Of a DNA stretch of 64,000 nucleotides, positions 1 through 9,319 are shown piece by piece (position 1 is the stretch's first letter; each line of letters begins with the position of its first letter). The stretch spans positions 4,340,001 through 4,404,000 of the forward strand of contig NZ_FNTG01000001.1 in assembly GCF_900104795.1 (NCBI RefSeq), read 5' to 3'. A program made the position numbers and the translations under genes. Under the pieces are notes generated by a model. It searched no databases, was not told the DNA's origin, and saw only the letters and a program-made list of their open reading frames with translations. The stretch is from Burkholderia sp. WP9. Its GTDB lineage: Bacteria; Pseudomonadota; Gammaproteobacteria; Burkholderiales; Burkholderiaceae.

Positions 1-1
1 G

Positions 2-946
2 TTCGGCCGTGCGATCATCATGCCGAACCTGAAGCCGCCGGTCACGACCACCGCGATGGCGCAGGCTTATCGCGAGCGGATCGTCGCCGCGATTCCCGAA
101 GGCGCGAAGTTCGAACCGCTAATGACGTTGTACCTGACCGACAACACGCCGCCCGACGAAATCCGCCGTGCGCGCGAAAGCGGCTTCGTGCATGGCGTGA
201 AGCTGTATCCGGCGGGCGCGACGACCAACTCGGACGCGGGCGTCACCGACATCATGAAGTGCGCCAAAACGCTCGAAGTAATGCAGGAAGTGGGCATGCC
301 GCTGCTGGTGCACGGTGAAGTGACCGATGCGTCGATCGACCTGTTCGACCGCGAGAAGGTGTTCATCGACCGGGTCATGACGCCGTTGCGCCGCGCGTTT
401 CCGGCGCTGAAGGTGGTGTTCGAGCACATCACCACGAAAGACGCGGTCGACTACATCCGCGAAGCCGGCGTGGCGCCGGGGCTGCTGGGCGCGACGATCA
501 CCGCGCATCACCTGCTGTACAACCGCAACGCGATCTTCCAGGGCGGCATTCGTCCGCATTACTACTGCTTGCCGGTGTTAAAGCGCGAGACGCATCGCGT
601 GGCGCTGGTCGAGGCGGCGACGTCGGGCAATCCGCGCTTCTTCCTCGGCACGGACAGCGCGCCGCATCCGAAGGGGTTGAAAGAGCACGCTTGCGGCTGC
701 GCGGGTTGCTATACGGCGCTGCACGCTTTGGAGCTGTACACGGAAGCGTTCGACAAAGCCGACGCGCTCGACAAGCTCGAAGGCTTTGCAAGCTTTTTTG
801 GCGCGGACTTCTACGGTCTGCCGCGCAGCGAGGAGAAGGTCACGCTGCGTCGTGAAGAATGGACGCTGCCGGCCGAGTTGCCGGTTGGCGATACGCCGGT
901 CGTGCCGCTGCGCGGCGGCGAGTCGATCGGCTGGCGTCTCGTTTGA
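2..946 (+). CDS. pyrC: Dihydroorotase, 5' truncated by window edge
   Basis: Cyclises N-carbamoyl-aspartate to dihydroorotate in cytosolic pyrimidine synthesis. The frame is open from base 2 and reads [16 protein letters not shown], the strongly conserved early block of E. coli-type (class II) PyrC, so roughly the first 35-40 residues, including the HxH metal pair, lie outside the window. The Lys that becomes carbamylated ([11 protein letters not shown], codon 200-202), metal-binding His codons at 311-313 (VHGE) and 424-426 (FEH), and the catalytic Asp of GTDSAPH (653-655) are all present. The ATG at 20 is the internal Met of MPNL, not a start. The frame ends with TGA at 944-946 and the next gene follows 11 bp later. 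Confidence 0.96.
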   Translation, partial: FGRAIIMPNLKPPVTTTAMAQAYRERIVAAIPEGAKFEPLMTLYLTDNTPPDEIRRARESGFVHGVKLYPAGATTNSDAGVTDIMKCAKTLEVMQEVGMPLLVHGEVTDASIDLFDREKVFIDRVMTPLRRAFPALKVVFEHITTKDAVDYIREAGVAPGLLGATITAHHLLYNRNAIFQGGIRPHYYCLPVLKRETHRVALVEAATSGNPRFFLGTDSAPHPKGLKEHACGCAGCYTALHALELYTEAFDKADALDKLEGFASFFGADFYGLPRSEEKVTLRREEWTLPAELPVGDTPVVPLRGGESIGWRLV

Positions 947-957
947 GGTTGCGGTAG

Positions 958-1785
958 ATGCAGGCGCATGAGGCGAAGCCGGCGGGCTTCGCCGCAATCG
1001 ACTGGGCAAGGCCGTGGTTCGCGCCGTTCGCCGCACGCGGCAGGCGCTGGCAGCAGGCCGCGCTGACGGGCTACGAGGCCCTGCTCGCCGAGATGAACGC
1101 CGATGCCGGTGAAACGCGGCAAACCACGGGGCGTGGCCAGCGCCTTGCGTTCATCGCACAGGACGATCTGCCGCCAGGCGCGGCGTACGAGGCGCATATC
1201 GCGTCCACCGGCTGCGTGCCGACCCGCCACAATCTGCACGACTTCTTCAATGCGTCGATGTGGTTTGCTTTTCCGCGCATCAAGGCGGCGCTGAACGTGC
1301 GTCAGTCGGCGGCCATCGATGCGTTGGGCGTCGGCCCGACCCGCGGCGGCGTGCGCGATACGCTGACGCTGTTCGACGAGAACGCGCTGCTGTTCGCATG
1401 CGCGGATCCCGCTTTGAGCGCGGCCTTGCGCGGTTTCGACTGGCACACGCTGCTGGTGGCGCGGCGTGATGCGTGGGGCATGAGTTGCGAAGTGCGCTGC
1501 TTCGGCCATGCATTGCTGGAAAAGCTGATCGCGCCGTTCAAGGCCTGCACGGGCCACGCGTGGATCGTCGATGTGCCGGCTGCATATTTCGAATGGGACG
1601 CGACGAAACGGGACGTGTGGCTCGACGAGTCCGTCGCCGAGGCGCTGCTCAGTACCGACGCACTCACGAGTCGCATGTTCGCGCCGCTTCCAGTGCTGGG
1701 CATTCCGGGCTGGTGGCCGGAGAACGAATCTCCCTCGTTCTACGACGACACTGCCGTATTTCGCTGCGGGCGGCGCGCGCGTTGA
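958..1785 (+). CDS. DUF3025 family protein
   Basis: A 275-residue protein of a conserved proteobacterial family (DUF3025) with no established function. I recognise the family by the tract TRHNLHDFFNASMWFAFPR near residue 90, followed by a central domain and a C-terminal stretch with PVLGIPGWWPENE. No signal peptide or membrane segment is visible, so it is probably cytosolic. It starts 11 bp after the pyrC stop in the same direction and is probably co-transcribed, a pairing common in Burkholderia relatives. No clear ribosome binding site is visible before the ATG, so the start is the least certain part. Family membership is inferred from sequence recall only. Confidence 0.85.
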   Translation: MQAHEAKPAGFAAIDWARPWFAPFAARGRRWQQAALTGYEALLAEMNADAGETRQTTGRGQRLAFIAQDDLPPGAAYEAHIASTGCVPTRHNLHDFFNASMWFAFPRIKAALNVRQSAAIDALGVGPTRGGVRDTLTLFDENALLFACADPALSAALRGFDWHTLLVARRDAWGMSCEVRCFGHALLEKLIAPFKACTGHAWIVDVPAAYFEWDATKRDVWLDESVAEALLSTDALTSRMFAPLPVLGIPGWWPENESPSFYDDTAVFRCGRRAR

Positions 1786-1862
1786 GCGCGTTGGGTTCGG
1801 TCGCATCTCATCTTGGCCATTCGGCTATTTCAGCCGTCGGCTCGGCTCGGGGCTCCCGCAGG

Positions 1863-1871
1863 TGTTAAAAT
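1863..1871 (+). promoter_or_regulatory. Extended -10 promoter of rnpB
   Basis: TG at 1863-1864, one base, then TAAAAT at 1866-1871 forms an extended -10 element. It lies about 10 bp before the predicted 5' end of the RNase P RNA. No convincing -35 is visible, which is tolerated by extended -10 promoters. Confidence 0.55.
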
Positions 1872-1881
1872 CCGCCGCAGC

Positions 1882-2296
<415 letters not shown>

Positions 2297-2302
2297 CGAA
2301 CA

Positions 2303-2340
2303 AAAAATGCCGGCGTCCTTCTGGACGCCGGCATTTTTCT
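2303..2340 (+). terminator. Rho-independent terminator of rnpB
   Basis: Stem ATGCCGGCGTCC / GGACGCCGGCAT with loop TTCT, flanked by A5 and T5 runs, directly after the RNase P RNA. The T run continues after a C, so termination should be efficient. The symmetric A/T flanks would also allow weak function for the convergent OsmC-type gene. Confidence 0.9.
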
Positions 2341-2401
2341 TTTATCAGGCCGTTTTCGGGCGGCGCGCGTTTGAACCCGCGCCGCAGCCGCAGCTCGGCG
2401 C

Positions 2402-2824
2402 TCAGCTCGCCACGATGTCGAACGAGTGCGTCAGCTCAGCGGTCTTCGCGATCATGATCGACGCCGAGCAGTACTTGTCGTGCGACAGGTTGATTGCGCG
2501 TTCCACGGTGGCCGGGTTCAGATTCTTGCCCGTCACGGTGAAGTGAAAGTGAATCTTGGTGAACACTTTCGGATCTTCGCTGGCGCGTTCGGCTTTCAGC
2601 GTCACCGAGCAATCGCTGATTTCCTGACGGCTTTTCTTCAGGATCATCACGACGTCGTAGGCGGTGCAGCCGCCCGTGCCGAGCAAAACCATTTCCATCG
2701 GACGCGGCGCGAGGTTTCGGCCGCCGCCTTCGGGCGCGCCGTCCATCGCCACCAGATGGCCGCTGCCCGTCTCGGCTGCGAACGCCATCCCGTCTTGCCC
2801 CATCCAACTCACTTTGCATTCCAT
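2402..2824 (-). CDS. OsmC family protein, YhfA-like
   Basis: A 140-residue cytosolic protein of the OsmC/Ohr fold, whose studied members reduce organic hydroperoxides using two cysteines. Cys53 (GGCTAYD) and Cys119 (DKYCSAS) are where the family's redox pair sits, and the sequence resembles E. coli YhfA along its whole length. I place the start at the ATG at 2824 because GGAG lies six bases before it; an upstream GTG at 2836 would add four residues and has no better site. The gene converges on rnpB. YhfA itself has no firmly established substrate, so peroxidase activity is an inference. Confidence 0.93.
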   Translation of the reverse strand: MECKVSWMGQDGMAFAAETGSGHLVAMDGAPEGGGRNLAPRPMEMVLLGTGGCTAYDVVMILKKSRQEISDCSVTLKAERASEDPKVFTKIHFHFTVTGKNLNPATVERAINLSHDKYCSASIMIAKTAELTHSFDIVAS

Positions 2825-3123
2825 GCTGTGCTCCACCGCGCTTCGCTATATCGAGACGGCATTGTAGCCCGGTGTCTGAGCGTCCGCCCGAGGCGACTTT
2901 TGTCGCAAAGTTATGCGTGATGACGGCTTGCGTGTTGCGCTGCGGCATGTTCAGCCGATTCGGGAATGCCCTGACGAGTTTAGGGGTTTTACTCTAGACG
3001 ATGTCTACCTGAATATCAGGTCGGCCGACCTTTAGTGACTGATTTAAAAGAGAATTCGTTGCTTTGAAGCTGAGAATGATGATTGCCGCATTATGAAATG
3101 GCATTTCGCAATGCAAATGTTCT
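2825..3123. other. Intergenic stretch with two overlapping dyads
   Basis: No coding region recognised. CCTGA-ATA-TCAGG (3008-3020) overlaps the perfect 14-bp palindrome AGGTCGGCCGACCT (3018-3031). These could be an operator or a small stem; nothing else stands out before the small-RNA promoter. Confidence 0.4.
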
Positions 3124-3152
3124 TGCGTCGCACAAGGTGCGCTCATATAATT
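3124..3152 (+). promoter_or_regulatory. Sigma-70 promoter of candidate small RNA
   Basis: TTGCGT (3124-3129), 17-bp spacer, perfect TATAAT (3147-3152). Predicted start of transcription is near 3159. The next strong signal downstream is a terminator only 60 bases away, so this promoter appears to serve a very short transcript. Confidence 0.75.
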
Positions 3153-3158
3153 CGATCT

Positions 3159-3218
3159 GTCTCCTCCACCTCCTCCTTTGGTGGATTAAACCCGAACCGC
3201 TAGTTCGGGTTTTTTTTC
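3159..3218 (+). ncRNA. Candidate ~60-nt small RNA with CU-rich loop
   Basis: Bounded by a strong promoter and a strong intrinsic terminator with no open frame between. The predicted RNA has two hairpins. In the first, TCCACC (3166-3171) pairs with GGTGGA (3181-3186) and presents the loop TCCTCCTTT, which is complementary to Shine-Dalgarno sequences and resembles the 3' end of 16S rRNA. The second is the terminator. This is the layout of CU-rich-loop sRNAs that block ribosome binding sites, usually with Hfq and its poly-U tail. Such sRNAs are known in alpha- and betaproteobacteria; I cannot say whether this locus matches a named one. Targets are unknown. Confidence 0.7.
3192..3218 (+). terminator. 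Intrinsic terminator of candidate small RNA
   Basis: CCCGAAC (3192-3198), loop CGCTA, GTTCGGG (3204-3210), then eight T residues (3211-3218). Strong, and well separated from any upstream coding gene on this strand. Confidence 0.9.
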
Positions 3219-3358
3219 GCCCGCGCGTTTCGTCCGAGAGGCCGCATGACGTCCGCGTCTTGTCCCTTCCGGGCAAGCCGAATCAGGCACGGAAGGGCTC
3301 CGAAACGCGCTCCCCGGCTGCCGGATTGCCGGGAATCTCACGCAAAGTCCCGTACGTT

Positions 3359-3388
3359 TTGACTTGCCGTAGCAAATTCCTTTATAAT
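3359..3388 (+). promoter_or_regulatory. Sigma-70 promoter of rplM-rpsI
   Basis: TTGACT (3359-3364), 18-bp spacer, TATAAT (3383-3388). Transcription would start near 3395, giving a leader of about 115 nt before rplM. In E. coli the same operon is controlled by L13 acting on its leader; the length here would allow that, but I do not recognise the fold. Confidence 0.8.
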
Positions 3389-3509
3389 TCAGGGCTTTTC
3401 CGCATCCGCGCCCGCGGAGGAAGAACCAGGGAGAGCCTGCACGCGCCTCGATGCGCACACTACAAGCAGGAAAAAACACATTGGGCGCAGCAATTTTTTT
3501 GGATCGATC

Positions 3510-3938
3510 ATGAAGACGTTTTCCGCAAAAGCCCATGAGGTTACGCGTGAATGGTACGTGATTGACGCGACGGATAAGGTTCTCGGGCGTGTCGCCAGCG
3601 AAGTGGCACACCGTCTTCGCGGCAAGCACAAGCCTGAATTCACTCCGCACGTCGACACCGGTGATTTCATCATCGTTATCAACGCCGGCAAGCTGAAGGT
3701 CACGGGCAACAAGGCTACTGACAAGAAGTACTACCGCCACTCGGGCTACCCGGGCGGTATCTATGAAACGACGTTCGGCAAGATGCAAGAACGCTTCCCG
3801 GGCCGTGCGCTCGAGAAAGCGGTCAAGGGCATGCTGCCGAAGGGCCCGCTCGGCTACGCGATGATCAAGAAGCTGAAGGTCTACGCTGAAGCAACGCATC
3901 CGCATTCGGCACAACAGCCGAAAGCGCTCGAGATCTAA
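3510..3938 (+). CDS. rplM: 50S ribosomal protein L13
   Basis: A 142-residue large-subunit protein, one of the early assembly proteins that bind 23S rRNA. The sequence starts [19 protein letters not shown] and carries [19 protein letters not shown] and the YRHSGYPGG motif, matching L13 end to end at its normal length. First gene of the rplM-rpsI operon; only 11 bp separate it from rpsI. The ribosome binding site is weak (GGAT), in keeping with translational control of the leader. Confidence 0.99.
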   Translation: MKTFSAKAHEVTREWYVIDATDKVLGRVASEVAHRLRGKHKPEFTPHVDTGDFIIVINAGKLKVTGNKATDKKYYRHSGYPGGIYETTFGKMQERFPGRALEKAVKGMLPKGPLGYAMIKKLKVYAEATHPHSAQQPKALEI

Positions 3939-3949
3939 GGGGAGCCCAC

Positions 3950-4342
3950 ATGATCGGTAACTGGAATTACGGCACGGGCCGCCGCAAGAGCGCCGTCGCA
4001 CGCGTCTTCATCAAGGCAGGCAAGGGCGATATCGTTGTGAACGGCAAGCCTATCGCCGATTATTTCTCGCGCGAAACGTCGCTGATGATCGTGCGTCAGC
4101 CGCTGGAACTCACGAACCACGGCGTTACGTTCGATATCAAGGTCAACGTGACGGGTGGCGGTGAAACGGGTCAGGCCGGTGCGGTTCGCCACGGCATCAC
4201 CCGCGCGCTGATGGACTACGACGCAACGCTGAAGCCGGAACTGTCGAAAGCTGGTTTCGTCACGCGTGACGCTCGTGAAGTCGAACGTAAGAAGGTCGGC
4301 TTCCACAAGGCACGTCGCCGGAAGCAATTCTCGAAGCGTTAA
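3950..4342 (+). CDS. rpsI: 30S ribosomal protein S9
   Basis: A 130-residue small-subunit protein whose basic C-terminal tail reaches the P-site tRNA. The sequence begins with [18 protein letters not shown] and ends in the conserved [10 protein letters not shown] tail, so it is full length. GGGGAG precedes the ATG at good spacing. It is co-transcribed with rplM and followed by a terminator 40 bp downstream. Confidence 0.99.
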   Translation: MIGNWNYGTGRRKSAVARVFIKAGKGDIVVNGKPIADYFSRETSLMIVRQPLELTNHGVTFDIKVNVTGGGETGQAGAVRHGITRALMDYDATLKPELSKAGFVTRDAREVERKKVGFHKARRRKQFSKR

Positions 4343-4382
4343 TCGTTTCGGGTGCAAACCGGCTTTCGGGCCGGTGCGCTGC

Positions 4383-4418
4383 AAAAGCCGCCAACGCTTT
4401 CGCGAAGGCGGCTTTTTT
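4383..4418 (+). terminator. Terminator of rplM-rpsI
   Basis: AGCCGCC (4386-4392) pairs with GGCGGCT (4407-4413) around a 14-base loop that can fold further, followed by T6. It closes the ribosomal-protein operon. Confidence 0.85.
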
Positions 4419-4585
4419 CATGGGTTCGCGGCTCGCTGCTGGTGCGGCAATTGCGGCAACGAACTCGTCGCCGGAGTGGCGATTTATCCCGCTCTGACGG
4501 GCTGGTGGCGGCAAACGCGCCTGTCGTTGATTTCTGTAAGAACCCATTGACTTTGTGGGCTTCGGCACGATATCGAGATCAGCCC

Positions 4586-4591
4586 TACAAT
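4586..4591 (+). promoter_or_regulatory. Possible -10 element of erpA
   Basis: TACAAT at 4586-4591, about 30 bp before the erpA start. A good -35 at normal spacing is not seen; TTGACT at 4547-4552 is too far for this -10 but could serve a weaker one near 4570. Confidence 0.35.
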
Positions 4592-4620
4592 AGCGGTTAG
4601 AAGCTTTTTGGAGAGTTCGA

Positions 4621-4986
4621 ATGAACGCAGTCACCGAAACACCCGTGACCGAGATGCCCGCCCCCTTCGTTTTTACCGACGCAGCGGCTGACAAGGTCAA
4701 GCAACTGATCGAAGAAGAAGGCAATGCGGACCTCAAACTGCGCGTTTTCGTGCAGGGCGGCGGCTGCTCGGGCTTTCAGTACGGTTTTACGTTCGACGAA
4801 GCCGTCAACGAAGACGACACCGTCATGAACAAGAGCGGCGTCCAGCTGCTGATCGATTCGATGAGCTACCAGTATCTGGTGGGCGCTGAGATCGACTACA
4901 AGGACGACATCAACGGCGCGCAGTTCGTCATCAAGAACCCGAACGCCACGACCACCTGTGGTTGCGGTTCATCGTTCTCGGTTTGA
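4621..4986 (+). CDS. erpA: Iron-sulfur cluster insertion protein ErpA
   Basis: A-type carrier that hands Fe-S clusters to apo-proteins, classically including isoprenoid-synthesis enzymes. At 121 residues it has the family's three cysteines: Cys49 in GGGCSGF and Cys113/Cys115 in TTCGCGSSF at the C-terminus. A run of about 15 N-terminal residues before the fold is typical of betaproteobacterial members. GGAGAG lies five bases before the ATG. It stands alone between two terminators. Confidence 0.97.
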   Translation: MNAVTETPVTEMPAPFVFTDAAADKVKQLIEEEGNADLKLRVFVQGGGCSGFQYGFTFDEAVNEDDTVMNKSGVQLLIDSMSYQYLVGAEIDYKDDINGAQFVIKNPNATTTCGCGSSFSV

Positions 4987-5013
4987 CGGCCGGTTGTTGA
5001 GCATCAGATTGTG

Positions 5014-5041
5014 AAAAACGGGGCTTCGGCCCCGTTTTTTA
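5014..5041. terminator. Bidirectional terminator between erpA and anmK
   Basis: AAAAACGGGGC, loop TTCG, GCCCCGTTTTTT. The A and T flanks on both sides let it end erpA on the plus strand and anmK on the minus strand. Confidence 0.92.
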
Positions 5042-5068
5042 TCGCCTGCGCTAAAATCTGCGCCGCGC

Positions 5069-6199
5069 TCAACGCGGGTAGATTGCCCCGAGTACGCGCT
5101 CGGCGGACGCGCCCGTCACCGCCGGCAAATTGCCCGGACGACGCGCCACGCAGCGCATCGCGAGCCACGCGAACGCCAGTGGCTCCACCTGGCTCGGCGG
5201 CACGCCGAGCGCATCGGTCGTCATGACGGGAACGCCGCTCACGCCGCTGTCCTCCAGCGCCTGCTGCAAGGACCGCATGATCTCCGGATTGCGCGCGCCG
5301 CCGCCGCACACATAGACCGCTCGCGCGTCCGACGCATGCCGCTCGATTTCGCGCGCGACCGTCACCGCGGTAAGCGCAACCAGCGTCGCTTGAACGTCCG
5401 CTGGGGCGAGGGTGGCAAACGGCTGCAGCTTCGCGTCGAGCCATTGCGCATTGAACAGGTCGCGGCCGGTGCTTTTCGGCGGCTGCTGGCTGAAAAAGGG
5501 CTCGTCGAGCAGGGCGTTCAGCAGCGTGCGATCCGCCTGCCCGCCCGCCGCAAAGTGGCCATTTTCGTCGAACGGTTTGCCCAGATGGCGCTGCGCCCAT
5601 TCGTCGAGGAGTGCGTTAGCCGGCCCGCAATCGAAGCCGCGCACGCTGCCGGTCGCGTTCAGAATCGTGATATTGCTGATCCCGCCGAGATTGCAGACCA
5701 CCCGTGTTTCGTTCTTCGCGCCGAACACGGTGGCGTGAAACGCCGGCACGAGCGGCGCGCCCTGGCCGCCGGCCGCCACGTCGCGGGTGCGGAAATCGGC
5801 GATCACGTCGATATGCATCATTTCCGCGAGCAGCGCCGGGTTGTTGATTTGCCGCGTGTAACCCTTTTCCGGCCGATGCCGCACCGTCTGCCCGTGCACG
5901 CCGATCGCGCGCACCTCCGCGGCGGGTACGCGGCTGCCGTGCAGCAGTTCGTGGCAGCACACCGCGTAACGCGTGGCGAGTGCATTGGCGGCCAGCGCCT
6001 CGCGCTCGATCTCGTTGTCTCCGGGTTGCTGGAGCGCGAACAATGCCTCGCGCAGGCCCGCGGCAAAGCCGACAAATGCTTCGGCCAGCACGACGGGCGG
6101 CTTGCCTTGCGCGAACCTGACGGCCACGCCGTCCACGCCGTCCATGCTCGTGCCGGACATCAATCCAAAGTAGACGCCGTCTGCGGGGTCTTGCGCCAC
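5069..6199 (-). CDS. anmK: Anhydro-N-acetylmuramic acid kinase
   Basis: Converts 1,6-anhydro-MurNAc from cell-wall turnover to MurNAc-6-phosphate, using ATP and opening the anhydro ring. The sugar-kinase-type N-terminal signature [17 protein letters not shown] lies near residues 11-27, and the central GGISNITIL and [13 protein letters not shown] tracts match AnmK. Length is 376 residues, normal. The start is GTG at 6199, supported by AGGAG eight bases upstream; no ATG lies near. It is transcribed away from tyrS, whose start is 206 bp off, so the two share a divergent region. Confidence 0.96.
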   Translation of the reverse strand: MAQDPADGVYFGLMSGTSMDGVDGVAVRFAQGKPPVVLAEAFVGFAAGLREALFALQQPGDNEIEREALAANALATRYAVCCHELLHGSRVPAAEVRAIGVHGQTVRHRPEKGYTRQINNPALLAEMMHIDVIADFRTRDVAAGGQGAPLVPAFHATVFGAKNETRVVCNLGGISNITILNATGSVRGFDCGPANALLDEWAQRHLGKPFDENGHFAAGGQADRTLLNALLDEPFFSQQPPKSTGRDLFNAQWLDAKLQPFATLAPADVQATLVALTAVTVAREIERHASDARAVYVCGGGARNPEIMRSLQQALEDSGVSGVPVMTTDALGVPPSQVEPLAFAWLAMRCVARRPGNLPAVTGASAERVLGAIYPR

Positions 6200-6405
6200 G
6201 TTGCTGCTCCTCTCGATGGTTCGTTGCGATCCGTTGTAGCAGATTATCGGGTGAAGCGCGGCCGAATATAAAGCGCAGCAATGCCGGCGGCACGGCGCCG
6301 GACGCGGAAATCGCGTGTCCGCGGCCCGCCTGCGGCTGCGTCGATGGGCGCGGCGGCGCGCATCTATGGGACAATCTCCTTTTTTCGCGACTTCAAGTTT
6401 CCAGC

Positions 6406-7650
6406 ATGAGCACCGAGTCCACCAAGCCCAGCCCCGCCTTCCCGATCACCGACGAAGTCCGTCACGCCCTCGCCGTCACCAAGCGCGGGGTCGATGAACT
6501 GCTGATCGAAGACGAATTCGCGCAAAAACTCGCGAGGAGCGCGGCGACGGGCAAGCCGCTGCGTATCAAGCTCGGTCTCGATCCGACCGCGCCGGACATC
6601 CACATCGGCCACACGGTCGTGTTGAACAAGATGCGCCAGTTGCAGGATCTCGGCCACACGGTGATCTTTCTGATCGGCGATTTCACGTCGCTGATCGGCG
6701 ATCCGTCGGGCCGTAACGCCACGCGCCCGCCGCTCACGCGCGAGCAGATCGAATCGAACGCGAAGACGTATTTCGAGCAGGCCGCGCTCGTGCTCGACCG
6801 TGACAAGACCGAGATTCGCTACAACAGCGAATGGTCGATGCCGCTCGGCGCCGACGGCATGATCAAGCTCGCGTCGCGCTACACCGTGGCGCGGATTCTC
6901 GAACGCGAAGATTTCACCAAGCGTTTTCAGGGCGGCGTGCCGATCTCGATCCACGAGTTCCTGTACCCGCTCATGCAAGGCTACGACTCGGTCGCGCTGA
7001 ATGCGGACCTCGAACTCGGCGGCACGGACCAGAAGTTCAACCTGCTGGTCGGCCGTGAATTGCAGAAGCAATACGGCCAGGAACAGCAGTGCATTCTGAC
7101 GATGCCGCTGCTCGAAGGGCTGGACGGCGTCGAGAAAATGTCGAAGTCGAAGAACAACTACATCGGCATCAGCGAAAAGCCGACCGACATGTTCGGCAAG
7201 CTGATGAGCATTTCCGACGTGCTGATGTGGCGTTACTTCGAACTGCTGTCGTTCCGGCCAATGGAAGAAATCGCCGGCTTCAAGAAGGAAATCGAAGCAG
7301 GCCGTAATCCGCGCGACTTCAAGGTGTTGCTCGGCCAGGAAATCGTTGCGCGCTTCCACTCGCAAGCCGACGCCGAACGCGCGCTCGAAGACTTCAACCA
7401 TCGTGCGAAGGGTGGCGTGCCGGACGATATCCCGGCCGTGACGCTCGCGGGCGCACCGCTCGCGATCGGCCAACTGCTCAAGCAGGCCAGCCTCGTGCCG
7501 TCGACGAGTGAAGCGCTGCGCAACATCGAGCAGGGCGGCGTGAAGATCGATGGCACGACCGTGTCGGACAAGGGCCTGAAAGTCGAAGCCGGCGAGTACG
7601 TCGTGCAAGTCGGCAAACGCCGTTTTGCACGCGTCACGCTGACGGCATGA
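6406..7650 (+). CDS. tyrS: Tyrosyl-tRNA synthetase
   Basis: Charges tRNA-Tyr. A class I synthetase of 414 residues with HIGH at 66-69 and KMSKS at 244-248. The C-terminal part (about residues 350-414, ending [13 protein letters not shown]) is the S4 RNA-binding domain. The short KMSKSKNN context and length place it with the type-2 bacterial TyrRS group rather than the E. coli TyrS form. The ATG at 6406 gives a 20-residue lead before the conserved fold, usual in this clade. dtd follows 31 bp downstream. Confidence 0.97.
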   Translation: MSTESTKPSPAFPITDEVRHALAVTKRGVDELLIEDEFAQKLARSAATGKPLRIKLGLDPTAPDIHIGHTVVLNKMRQLQDLGHTVIFLIGDFTSLIGDPSGRNATRPPLTREQIESNAKTYFEQAALVLDRDKTEIRYNSEWSMPLGADGMIKLASRYTVARILEREDFTKRFQGGVPISIHEFLYPLMQGYDSVALNADLELGGTDQKFNLLVGRELQKQYGQEQQCILTMPLLEGLDGVEKMSKSKNNYIGISEKPTDMFGKLMSISDVLMWRYFELLSFRPMEEIAGFKKEIEAGRNPRDFKVLLGQEIVARFHSQADAERALEDFNHRAKGGVPDDIPAVTLAGAPLAIGQLLKQASLVPSTSEALRNIEQGGVKIDGTTVSDKGLKVEAGEYVVQVGKRRFARVTLTA

Positions 7651-7681
7651 TGAGTCGAGTATCGCCTCTGGCGTCGAACCG

Positions 7682-8140
7682 ATGATCGCGCTGATTCAAC
7701 GCGTGCGGCGCGCGGAAGTGCGCGTGGCCGACCGGGTGACCGGCGCGATCGAGGCCGGCCTTCTGGCGCTGGTATGCGCCGAACGCGGCGATACCGAGGC
7801 GGCGGCCGACCGGCTGCTCGCCAAGGTGATCGGCTACCGCGTCTTCAGCGACGCGGCCGGCAAAATGAATCTCTCCGTGCAAAATCTCGACGGCGCCGGG
7901 CGCGCGGGCGGCCTGCTGCTCGTGTCGCAGTTCACGCTGGCCGCGGATACCAACAGCGGCCTGCGTCCGAGCTTTACGCCGGCCGCGCCGCCGGATGAAG
8001 GCAAGCGCCTCTTCGATTATTTCGTCGCGGCAGCGCGCGCGAAACATCCGATCGTCGAAACCGGCGAATTCGGCGCCGATATGCAGGTGTCGCTCGTCAA
8101 CGACGGGCCGGTCACGTTCTGGCTGCAGACCAACGCCTGA
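7682..8140 (+). CDS. dtd: D-aminoacyl-tRNA deacylase
   Basis: Frees tRNA from wrongly attached D-amino acids or glycine. At 152 residues it has both active-site tracts: SQFTLAADT (82-90), holding the catalytic Thr, and the cross-subunit GPVT (142-145). It lies 31 bp after tyrS; D-tyrosyl-tRNA is the classic substrate, so the pairing makes functional sense. The ribosome binding site is weak, which suggests coupling to tyrS translation. Confidence 0.97.
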   Translation: MIALIQRVRRAEVRVADRVTGAIEAGLLALVCAERGDTEAAADRLLAKVIGYRVFSDAAGKMNLSVQNLDGAGRAGGLLLVSQFTLAADTNSGLRPSFTPAAPPDEGKRLFDYFVAAARAKHPIVETGEFGADMQVSLVNDGPVTFWLQTNA

Positions 8141-8258
8141 TCTTCTGCCGTCGTTCCCGCATGCGTGCTGCGGCGCGCAGCGACCTTTCCGCCCTCCAGC
8201 CGCTTTTTGCGACAATAGCGGCTCGGCATAACCGGCCAATGGCGCCCACTTTCATCCC

Positions 8259-8930
8259 ATGACGACGCAGATTCTGTTCATCCGGCACGGCGAGACCGAC
8301 TGGAACCGCATCAAGCGCATTCAAGGCCACATCGACATTCCGCTTGCGACCACGGGCCTCGCACAGGCGCAACGACTCGCGCGCCGCTTCGCTCATGAGG
8401 CGAAGCAGGGCGCGCGGCTCGACGCGATCTATTCGAGCGACCTGCAACGCGCGCAGCAAACCGCGCAGCCGGTCGCCGACACACTGGGCTTGCCGCTGCA
8501 GTTGCGCGAAGGCCTGCGCGAGCGTTCGTATGGCGCTTTCCAGGGCCATGACAGCGACGAGATCGCGCTGCGTTTCCCCGACGAATACGCGCACTGGCAA
8601 ACTCGCGATCCCGGCTTCTCACCGCCGGATGGTGAGTCGCAACGCGCGCTTTACCATCGCGTGCTGCACGCGATCGAACCGCTGGTGGCCGCGCATCCTG
8701 GCGGGCGGATTGCCTGCGTCGCGCATGGTGGCGTGCTTGATTGCGTGCGGCGCTTTGCCTGCGGTCTATCGCTCGATGCGCCGCGTGACTACCCGTTGCT
8801 GAACACGAGCGTGAACACGGTGGATTTCGGCGACGGCCACGCGACGATCGTGGCATGGGCGGATGTCTCGCATCTCGATTCGCCGAGCGAGGACGACAGC
8901 TTCAGGAAGCCGGCAGAGCCGGGGCGTTGA
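8259..8930 (+). CDS. Histidine phosphatase family protein
   Basis: A 223-residue phosphoglycerate-mutase-like phosphatase. The phosphohistidine motif RHGETDWN is at residues 9-16, and the second catalytic His (AHGG) is residue 156. An acidic residue in the ERSYGAFQGHDSDE tract would be the proton donor. It is often annotated GpmB, but true mutase activity cannot be told from sequence, and members act on many small phosphoesters. It follows dtd by 118 bp. The C-terminal 15 residues are acidic and poorly conserved. Confidence 0.9.
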   Translation: MTTQILFIRHGETDWNRIKRIQGHIDIPLATTGLAQAQRLARRFAHEAKQGARLDAIYSSDLQRAQQTAQPVADTLGLPLQLREGLRERSYGAFQGHDSDEIALRFPDEYAHWQTRDPGFSPPDGESQRALYHRVLHAIEPLVAAHPGGRIACVAHGGVLDCVRRFACGLSLDAPRDYPLLNTSVNTVDFGDGHATIVAWADVSHLDSPSEDDSFRKPAEPGR

Positions 8931-9026
8931 TCGGCGCGTGCCCGGTTGGGTGGTGTGAGTTTGCGCGGCGGCCGACTTGGACCGTTCGCGAACCCGGTGC
9001 GCATTGGCGTTGCCGACCGTTGGCAA

Positions 9027-9265
9027 GTCAGCTTGCATGCGTGCCGTGCGCGGTTCGCTGAGCTGGCCATCGACGCGGCGGTTTGCACGCATATCCCATC
9101 CGCGTGAGTCAGCTTGCAAGCGTGCCGTGCGCGGTTCGTTGAGCTGGCCATCGGCGCGGCGGTTTGCACGCATATCCCATCCGCGTGAGTCAGCTTGCAA
9201 GCGTGCCGCGCCGTTCGCTGAGCTGACCATCGGCTCGCGGTTTGCGCACATATTCCATCGGCGAG
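9027..9265. repeat. 81-bp tandem repeat, about three copies
   Basis: Copies start at 9027, 9108 and 9189, each opening with GTCAGCTTGCA. The first two are very similar; the third has decayed and shows a small deletion (GCCGCGCCGTTC for GCCGTGCGCGGTTC). 81 is a multiple of three, so frames stay open through the array on both strands, but no start, ribosome site or recognisable protein supports a gene. It fills the 390-bp gap between two convergent genes. Confidence 0.9.
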
Positions 9266-9319
9266 ACTCAACATGCCGACGTGAGTTGTTTGCGCTCGTG
9301 CGAGCCGCGTCCGGCTGCG

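Noticed and set aside
3159..3190. tRNA fragment or attachment site
   Set aside because: The TCCTCCACC end recalls a tRNA 3' end, but there is no T-arm or acceptor partner, and a promoter and terminator frame it precisely.
9027..9265. CRISPR array
   Set aside because: Units are directly adjacent with no variable spacers, and there are no cas genes nearby.
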